Shown piece after piece: positions 58,201-64,000 of a stretch of 64,000 nt of DNA; the first letter of the stretch is position 1; the number at the start of each line of letters is the position of its first letter. The stretch comes from Onchidella celtica (taxonomy: Eukaryota; Mollusca; Gastropoda; Systellommatophora; Onchidiidae), in NCBI GenBank assembly GCA_963931925.1, contig OZ007582.1, positions 38,006,617 to 38,070,616 on the forward strand, in the 5' to 3' direction. The translations under genes and the position numbers were made by a program. A model generated the notes under the pieces. That model saw nothing but the letters and a program-made list of their open reading frames with translations, had not been told where the DNA came from and did no database searches.

Positions 58201-61200
58201 ATTAAGCTGTTACATGTCAGTGTGTAATTAGATATTGGAGTGTATTACAAATAGCCAAATCTCCTGGTGTTGCGGTGGATAAACCTGCTTGTGACCTCCA
58301 CCCGCCTCTCTTTCTCTTCCTATCTCCTCTCTATTTCTCTCTCTCTCTCTGTCTCCCCTGCATAGTTGGCTATGCAAGTTGTTTTTATTAGGTAAAAGTG
58401 TATTGAATAGAACGCTTTTGAAAGGCAATAGAATAAAAACTCATGTACTAAGCCAAAAGAGGACACCATACAAGATTGAAATGAATAGTTGACATCGGTG
58501 GTTTGCAGTGAATACGATAAGATCTGAGTATTAATTGTAACATGTATAGCTATAACTATGAAACTTATACATTTAGCTGTTTAGTCATTAGTTGGTACCA
58601 AGCATCAGCAAGTTCTGAACCATCTGTTGCAGTGATAGTTATATTGTATCCCGTATGTTTCACTGAAGAGAGTTTTGATCTTTAAAGTATGGAAGTATGA
58701 AGCAGTGTAATATGAGGGTCTATTAAAGGGCAGGTGTATTTTATGTACTCAATAAACAGCAGGCCAGAATAGGGTAAAGGGTTAGGGAGGGGGAAGGCAG
58801 CAGATGAGTCAGTTGGCATTGGCCTACATTTTCACAGGGCCTATTCACTCTGGTAGAGGCGGGGGGGGGGGGGGGGAGAAGTGGGAAGACCCTTTTTGGT
58901 AAGAATATTGATATTGAAAAGAGTGTCAGTGGGGATCCTTTGGCACAAAACGTTCTTGTTTCAAAGAAGATTCATGAATGATTAATACGGATAACATGAT
59001 GGTAAAGGTAAATAAATGCAGATAACAGAAGCCAGAGTGTTCCAAACATATTCATGTGTCTCTCTATTGCATTTCAGGAAACTTTGCTGTACATTTTGAA
59101 TAGAATTGCTTGCCATTACTTTTATTATGGCTCTAGTTCTTTTATTCTCCCCTGTGACTAAGTCTTGTCCGTACATCATGTACACTGCATTTAGGGCATA
59201 CACATCTGTTATAATAAAAAAAAAACTAGTGGGATTTTTTAACAAGACCCACAGCTGTTCAGACAACTCTGATTTACATGAAATTTTACGGATGCCTTTC
59301 ATTTGAACTGTAGAAGATTGTTTTTGAGAACTGGACATTTGAAATGGTGGGGAAGTATTTTTTTGAGTTTCCTTTGTGTCGGTAATTTCACCTCTGGTTC
59401 TCCTTTTCACGTATTCATGAGCCTGTGATGTCACCATCTTCTTCCGCTAGTCCATCCATGCTGTGTTGACACGCTTTGGTGAACACACATAAAGCCTACT
59501 TTCTTTCATCCAGAATAGATCACACTGCTCGATTGCCTCCCCCCCACCTCTTAATCACTCACGTTGGTAAGGACAAGAAAGATGAAGGGGGGACCAAATG
59601 TAACATTTTATGCTGATTTCAGTCTGTCTGAAGTGGTGCCTTTTATCACTTATCATTTGCAGAACAATATGTCTACTTGAACAAACTAATTACCCAGTGT
59701 GCAGATTACTGCCATTTCATGACAAACTTCGCTTCAATTGCTTACGGGGTGCGTAGGGGGAGTGCAGTAAAACTTATCTAAAAGCAAACAAAGGAAATAA
59801 ATATAAAGGAACATACAAACTGAAGCAGATCAGTTATAATCACCCAGAATTGAAACTAATAAACAATTTATCTGGGGCAATGCTGGGACCACAGTCATTA
59901 CCCTTATATAAATCATATGTATTTTTAGCATTAATGTCTAAAATACTTAATAAGAAGTTAGAAATGCAGGCCTAGATTACCCATCTGGACTGGACCTATT
60001 AGCACCCTTGCAGGATCTAGAAAAATAGTATCCCAAAATTAGGTGAGACAAAGTGTGGAGGCAGGGCCCTTGTGAGGAGACAATCGGAGGGCCCGTGTGC
60101 ACGTTGCGCAAGTTAAAGATACTGTGGCAGTAGGAAATCATGAAGAGCAGGCTGTACAAGGCTGCTGCCCGGGCAGAATTCTACAAAAAAAAACTAATCC
60201 CTACCACAACAAGAAAAATAAAAACAAGAAAAAGTGAAGTGTAAATGCCAAGGACAGTGAACCTACCTGAAAACAAATGATGAGACAAAGTCAAATGTTG
60301 TAAAGACTTGTATTATGTCTCAAGAGAGGCAAGAATGGACAATATACCTGTGAAATTCAGTGTCCAGATATTACTTGAAAAATAGGAGTCCTTAGAAGTG
60401 GTAGCATCACCTGGGCTTACAATGGACATAAAGCACTTTCACAGACCAACATCTGTTGATAAATCTGGAGATAAAAAAAAAAAATTTCCCATAATTACAT
60501 ACTAACCCATACAGCAGAAATCTAACTCTGTAGGGTTATGGTCAAGTATGCTCGTGGGAATGACATTGTTCCTACATTGATCTAATGGTTACAACATCGC
60601 GCTGACGTTGTTTTGATGTACAGATTTTTTCCTCTGAGGAAATCCCACCAACCACTAGGAAATCCTGTACAATTCTACATTGGATTGACATAGGGATGCT
60701 GGCAGGATATACACTTTAGTCCAATAAGCTCTGGTAAAATTGAGACTGAAAATCAGAGAATAAGATTAAAGCCTGTCATTATTGATGTACATTATTGTGC
60801 TGAAGAGATTTTTCCAATGAGACGCTCACGTAACATTCGGTTTTCATGTGAGACACAGCAATTGTTTAAATGCCCCTTATTCAAGCTGTGGTAGTTTGAT
60901 GTGCGCCGTGAGATGAGAAAGGAATATTTTGACTTGATGAACCCTCTTCACCAGTGTAACAGTGCTGCACTGTGGTGTCTAGATCAATGTTCACCCCAGA
61001 CCGGTGCGAAGCGCACCCAAAATTTGTCAAAGTATGGCAAAAAGAAAAAGTCGATGGTAGCAAAGCCTTGCAAAAGAAATAATACCAAAATGACACAACA
61101 AAATGCAAAGGAGAAGGGAAGACAAAATCAAATGTGTTTTATTGTGTCGTTTTGATATTATTTCTTACGTGAGGCTTTGCTAAAACTTTTTCTTTTTACC

Positions 61201-63526
61201 ATGTTTTGACTTGCTGAGACCCTACAGATTTTTTTTGTTTTTTTGTTTTAATGAAAAAGCACTGTGATATAGGGAAAATCAGGAGGTCAGGATTCAAAGG
61301 GGTAATATTTGTGTATATCAAAAAGTCTTTTTGTGTCACTGTGGTCATCAGGCCCCTTTACTATCACTCCTACATTTTCACAATCAGCTCAGCCCCCAGA
61401 ATTCTGTATCTGATGTACACTCAGACTCACTGACTCAAAGTTGTAAGTATATCACAAGACATTAGGGTTTTGATCGAATGAACTAGTTTTTCTTCTTTTG
61501 TTAATCAAAGGGGCCATTCTTATGGTAGGTACACTCAGAGGGGAAGGTTAAATAGCATAAAAAAACATACATGAGAGGAAGTTTTTTTGGGGGGAGCATC
61601 CATACGCTTTCAAATGATGGGAATGAGGTAAACATTTTGTTTTATTCATGCTTTCTTAAGTTAACTTGCTGGATTGTGCATTAGCCATGTATAAAAGATC
61701 AGGTTTCTAATGAAAGAGACACACAGCCCTTGCAAAATGCCACTTTAAGTTATAGAATCTCAAGACCTTGCCATGGACATTCACCGGCGGTCAAATATGG
61801 TTGTACCCCCGTATGCGTGAGGAAGCCTAGGAAAAACATACATGGGACAAGAGGGAGTCAGAAAGTGCCAAAATCAAGTGTACATTGTTTGTGGATTGCC
61901 CAAATGTGACTTGAACGCAGATCTTTATTTAAAAGAAATATTAGTTAACAATTATTATTATCTTCTCTAGCCACCAATTCCATGGCTGGCTATTTTGACT
62001 TCTCCACCATTCTGGGCCGTTCCTTGTGGTCAGATTAGCTTCACCTGGGGAATTTTCCTTCTGTCAGCCACCCTTCCACAGTATATGAATGAAGTTCTCA
62101 AGTTTGATATAAAATCGGTGAGTAACAAGTACCGTTGTGTTTCCTTTAAATCTGATTTCTACGAAACATTCATTATTTGACATTGCAAAGACAGTGGAAC
62201 CTTTGCTGGCACTTACAGTTCATTCCAGTGGTAGTTTTAGCTTATTCCTGCTGCACTAATGAAATCCAGTTGTTTTTTTTACATCACTCCTGAGCTACAA
62301 AGCGGTGTTCTGACAGGCCAAGTCTTCATGGTCAGAGTTATATAATGTGAGGTGTTGCCACAAAATTGGTCATCAATGCCGCCCAAGTTGAAAAAATAGA
62401 GCAAGATTATAGTTCGTTCACAAAAACAGTTTTTGGATTTTTGTCAATTCAGATTATTTTGTCTGTTATTATATTTTATTAAGAGAATGGTAAACTTATA
62501 TCCCAGGCAACTATTTCCTTGATCTTTCCAACATGACCATTTGTGACATGTAACTGATTCTGTCACTTCACATGTACAAGACATCATCAGAAATCATTCA
62601 AGTATTATTTGCTATACACACGTCATCTGTATATGAGGTTGTAGACTAAAAATATGGCAAAAAGAAAAAAAGGCGTATGTAGCAAGGCCTCAGGTAAGAA
62701 ATAATACAGAAATAATGCGGTAAGATGCAAAGGGAAAGGAAAGACAAATTGAGCTTTTTTCGTAATATGTGGTTGGAGTATGTTTGGTTTGTGATGACTC
62801 TGACCTGCCCAAAGAAACGCAAACTTTGTGTGTGCCATGTACTACCTGAATAGTTTATCTTTAAGAAAGGTTACAGGTTAAAGGTTATAACTAGGATGTT
62901 GATCATGATGATGCCTTGAGGTCTTTCTTGACAGATGATTTCGGCCATCAGAATTTTTTTCCACCTATTTCATGTTCTTCTTTTTTCTTCTTTCTGGCCT
63001 TTCTTGGCGGGTGATTGGTGGGCATTTCTGGTCCTATCAACCTGTCATCTTTTGTCTATCATTTTGCTTTTTCATAGAACAGTGTGAACATTATAATTGT
63101 GTTGAAAAGATTAATTGTTTGGTAATATGCATGAATGGGAGCAGGATTAATTGATCTTATGTTAACCCATTTTGTAATTTTGGTTCAGCGTCTTAGAGCA
63201 CATAGTTTTTTTTGGAGTTGAGCATTACAAGATAATTATTACGTACATTTACTATTACGAAGTGCTTTCTCCAAACTTGAAACAACTCTGGTTTTTCTTT
63301 TCTTTTGTGTATGTATGTGTTGAGTCATCATCAGAAGGATAGTTGATAATGATGTTGAATATGATAGCAGCGGAAGTATCACTAACCTTTCAGAATGGCG
63401 TGTTCAACATGCTACCATATCTAGTGCTACTGTTTACCACACAAGCAGCTGGCCGCATCAGTGATTTAGTCATTAGGAGAAAATGGCTAAGCCCAGTGGG
63501 TGCTCGCAAACTGTGCATTATTATAG
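50086..63526 (+). CDS. SLC17-family transporter (sialin/VGLUT-like), 3' end beyond window
   Basis: Seven exons with GT-AG borders join without a frame break to give 454 residues so far. The protein is a major-facilitator carrier for organic anions, inorganic phosphate or glutamate-like substrates, driven by H+ or Na+ in this family. Family signatures are TM1 RYILSYLLFGMMMNIFLQRI-NLS, then WSKEIQGLLLGAVFW, QIPGNHL, RLIEG, WARWAPPKERA, GGWPSVFYVFG, SPSEHPFISVAERKYIE, TSPPFWAVP and NMLPYLVL. The first loop is about 135 residues with eight N-glycosylation sequons, far longer than in typical members. The Tyr in AIYGIW replaces a His usual in sialin and VGLUTs. The remaining exon(s), coding the last TM helices, lie to the right. 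Exact subtype and substrate cannot be told. Confidence 0.92.
50128..50170. repeat. T-run and CT microsatellite
   Basis: A pyrimidine tract just inside intron 1, about 20 bases past the donor. Confidence 0.9.
50241..50405 (+). repeat. Short interspersed repeat 'CTACGTCRG', copy 2
   Basis: Starts GCCAGCATCCTTACGGCAGT, has GTAGATTTGTATAGAGTTTC and CAGCGGATCTACATAGGAAC, ends near GAGCAAGC. Lies in intron 1. Confidence 0.8.
51510..51773 (-). pseudogene. LINE C-terminal fragment (RTE/BovB-like type)
   Basis: The minus strand is open and includes KRTAGRPQLRCRDVCKKGLK and TWEDLAADRTGWR, the pattern found at the C-terminus of many RTE-like and related LINE proteins. There is no RT core beside it, so it is a truncated copy. 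Confidence 0.6.
51735..51985 (+). pseudogene. I-like LINE C-terminal fragment
   Basis: The plus strand reads SIKQTLTECVDFMHIQRRHY and, after a frame change, SMKELFSDVDPQHVLFFLRE. This matches the relics at 16250-16660 and 36640-37215 and shows a third independent copy. Confidence 0.7.
53029..53197 (+). repeat. Short interspersed repeat 'CTACGTCRG', copy 3
   Basis: AGCCAGTATCCTTACGTCAA start, AGGATTTCCGTAG, then GACATCAGCATGATGTCGTA. Confidence 0.8.
53850..53994 (-). repeat. Short interspersed repeat 'CTACGTCRG', copy 4 (inverted)
   Basis: Reverse orientation: CAGATCCGCTGGTTATGACA at left, TACAAATCTACGTCGGATTG and ACGTAGGGATGCTA at right. Lies about 90 bases before exon 2. Confidence 0.8.
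54082..54590 (+). CDS. SLC17 exon 2 (TM1 and long luminal loop)
   Basis: Acceptor AAATTCTCCAG; 509 bases code residues 8-177, ending ...ITEEEASE at the donor GTATGT. TM1 is about residues 18-42 with the RINLS motif. The rest is a hydrophilic loop with sequons NHT, NQS, NIS, NQS, NNS, NST, NDT and NAS. Confidence 0.92.
54591..55580. other. SLC17 intron 2, nothing further seen
   Basis: No repeat family or exon recognised beyond a 12-base A-run at about 54736. Confidence 0.6.
55581..55814 (+). CDS. SLC17 exon 3 (TM2-TM4 start)
   Basis: Acceptor TCTCCTTGAAG; codes residues 178-255 from DGPFVWSKEIQGLLLG to RLIEGACT; donor GTAATT. Contains the conserved WS-x-x-x-QG and QIPG blocks and the Arg and Glu of RLIEG. 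Confidence 0.95.
55815..56911. other. SLC17 intron 3, nothing further seen
   Basis: A short CA run near 56130-56150 and G-rich patch near 56838-56850. No exon. Confidence 0.6.
56912..57095 (+). CDS. SLC17 exon 4 (TM4-TM5)
   Basis: Acceptor TTCATCATCAG; codes AFAFVAIYGIWARWAPPKER and GGWPSVFYVF, donor GTGAGT in phase 1. WAPPxER and GGWPxxFY are strong family markers. The Tyr of AIYGIW sits where sialin and VGLUTs have His. Confidence 0.95.
57315..57553. repeat. 86-88-bp tandem repeat, three units, in intron 4
   Basis: Each unit has ATTATTATTCTCTCTCC, then CTCTGTGCTGTGCAA, AGTCACT and CATGCCACAAAGAA. The unit starts are 86 and 88 bases apart. Confidence 0.9.
57786..57919 (+). CDS. SLC17 exon 5 (TM6 and central loop start)
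   Basis: Acceptor CTCCTACTGCAG; codes residues 317-361, GMISFVLLALYFFFAAESPS and EHPFISVAERKYIESSLAQT, donor GTCAGA. SP-x-x-HP-x-IS-x-x-E-x-x-YI is typical for the family. A C-run (57681-57699) precedes it in intron 4. Confidence 0.95.
57932..58110 (+). repeat. Short interspersed repeat 'CTACGTCRG', copy 5
   Basis: Begins about 13 bases after the exon 5 donor with CATGCCTACGTCAATGCAAC and ends after CAGCGGATTTACATAGGAAC. It has an extra partial duplication of the TAGGRTTGGTRGGATTA block. Confidence 0.85.
58111..60077. other. SLC17 intron 5, left part, no gene seen
   Basis: A G-run at 58861-58876 and a TC tract near 58335-58350. The minus-strand open frame 59437-58982 shows no recognisable protein. 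Confidence 0.5.
60078..60270 (+). repeat. SINE-like interspersed repeat
   Basis: Second copy of the repeat at 38737-38985: CGGAGGGCCCGTGTGCACGT, GTTAAAGATAC, GGCTGCTGCCCGGGCA and GTGTAAATGCCAAGGACAGT. Confidence 0.7.
60551..60706 (-). repeat. Short interspersed repeat 'CTACGTCRG', copy 6 (inverted)
   Basis: Reverse orientation, with GGGAATGACATTGTTCCTAC at left and TGACATAGGGATGCTGGCAG at right. Confidence 0.8.
61026..61235. mobile_element. Hairpin-family element in intron 5
   Basis: Left arm GGCAAAAAGAAAAAGTCGAT, GCAAAGCC, AAGAAATAATACCAAAATGA; right arm TTTTGATATTATTTCTTACG, GGCTTTGC, CTTTTTCTTTTTACCATG; tail GAGACCCTACAGATTTTT. Same layout as 10840-11090 but diverged. Confidence 0.8.
61971..62117 (+). 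CDS. SLC17 exon 6 (TM7)
   Basis: Acceptor ATTATCTTCTCTAG; codes residues 362-410, PPIPWLAILTSPPFWAVPCG to NEVLKFDIKS; donor GTGAGT, phase 0 at both ends. Confidence 0.95.
62118..63393. other. SLC17 intron 6, half hairpin element
   Basis: At 62647-62735 lies a left arm of the hairpin family (GGCAAAAAGAAAAAAAGGCG, AAGAAATAATACAGAAATAA) with no right arm. Otherwise no feature recognised. Confidence 0.55.
63394..63526 (+). CDS. SLC17 exon 7 (TM8 region)
   Basis: Acceptor CACTAACCTTTCAG; codes NGVFNMLPYLVLLFTTQAAG to GARKLCIIIG, phase 1, donor GTAAGAG. The next exon is outside the window. Confidence 0.93.
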
Positions 63527-63654
63527 GTAAGAGTGTTTTTTCCTTTTTACAACCTTTTGTCTTATCCAATCTACTAAAACTGGGGTTAGAGAAAGAGGGA
63601 TATATGGGTGTTTATTGTGGAAATTTGAACATTGATATTTGGGTCCATAAGAAA

Positions 63655-63893
63655 GGCTCATTTCATTTGATCACTTAATTTTAGTGTAACCCTTAGGGGC
63701 TTGTTTCGTTTTGATTACCAACTGAGTGTAAGCAGTAAAGGCTGATTTCATTTTAATCATTAATTTTAATGTTACCAGTAATGGCTTGTTTCATTTTGAT
63801 TATTAATTGAGTAAAAGAATGAAAGGTTCATTTCATTTTGATCATTAATGTAGTTAAACCATTAATGGCTTGCTTCATTTGGATCATTGATTT
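63655..63893. repeat. 43-bp tandem repeat with alternating units
   Basis: About six units beginning GGCTYRTTTCATTTTGAT; odd and even units differ in the second half, so the true period is near 86 bp. Lies in intron 7. Confidence 0.8.
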
Positions 63894-64000
63894 TTGTTTG
63901 TACAGTGAATTGACAGAAAGTTTCAAGTTCAAGGATTAAAAACTTTGCTAGTCAGATGCTGTAAGCATTTCTGGTTGAATTAGCCATTTTAACATTTTTT

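Overview
The window is nuclear DNA from an intron-rich, repeat-rich invertebrate. Spliced genes with GT-AG introns, CR1-like and I-like LINEs, a P-superfamily transposon, hAT-like MITEs, fold-back elements, three tandem satellites and long microsatellites all point that way. I think a mollusc, probably a marine gastropod, is most likely, but no single gene proves it. A 200-base run of N at 29102-29301 marks an assembly gap.

Two host loci are supported. (1) Two immunoglobulin-like type I membrane receptors lie on the minus strand: gene A (coding span 11282-13209) and gene B (31397-33633). They share exon structure (a non-coding or short 5' exon, a 148-base signal-peptide exon, one large exon) and have similar ectodomains, but their transmembrane segments and cytoplasmic tails are unrelated. 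Each sits in a copy of a segmental duplication (A about 11550-18271, B about 31953-41866). The duplication boundary falls inside the last coding exon, at the ectodomain/membrane junction. (2) An SLC17-family (sialin/VGLUT-like) transporter lies on the plus strand with seven exons from 50086 to 63526 and runs off the right edge. Its first luminal loop is unusually long and rich in glycosylation sites.

Layout. 1-5019: repeats, including a 5'-truncated CR1-like copy. 5020-6562: a third diverged copy of DNA also found at 18640-19934, carrying a hAT-like MITE. 7618-8796: a solo LTR with a 5-bp target duplication. 9208-10260: a 55-bp satellite with an eight-monomer higher-order repeat. 10840-11090: a near-perfect hairpin element. 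11282-18271: gene A and its duplication unit. 19935-29101: a dead I-like LINE on the minus strand, split by a 4.06-kb CR1-like LINE (21958-26015) that carries a 2A-type peptide. 29772-31001: a 61-bp satellite that appears to come from the tail of the hairpin element family. 31397-41866: gene B and its unit, with a 227-bp hAT-like MITE and a 2791-bp P-like transposon, both absent from unit A. 42677-43402: a 25-bp satellite. 44254-45480: microsatellites. 46917-60706: six copies of one short repeat family around the SLC17 gene.

The most interesting candidate system is the receptor pair. Both reading frames are intact inside otherwise decaying DNA, and the two proteins differ mainly in the membrane-distal region and in the signalling tail. 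That is the pattern expected of paired recognition receptors. Because unit A keeps the unoccupied sites for the B insertions, the order of events can be read: duplication first, then MITE and P-element insertion into B.
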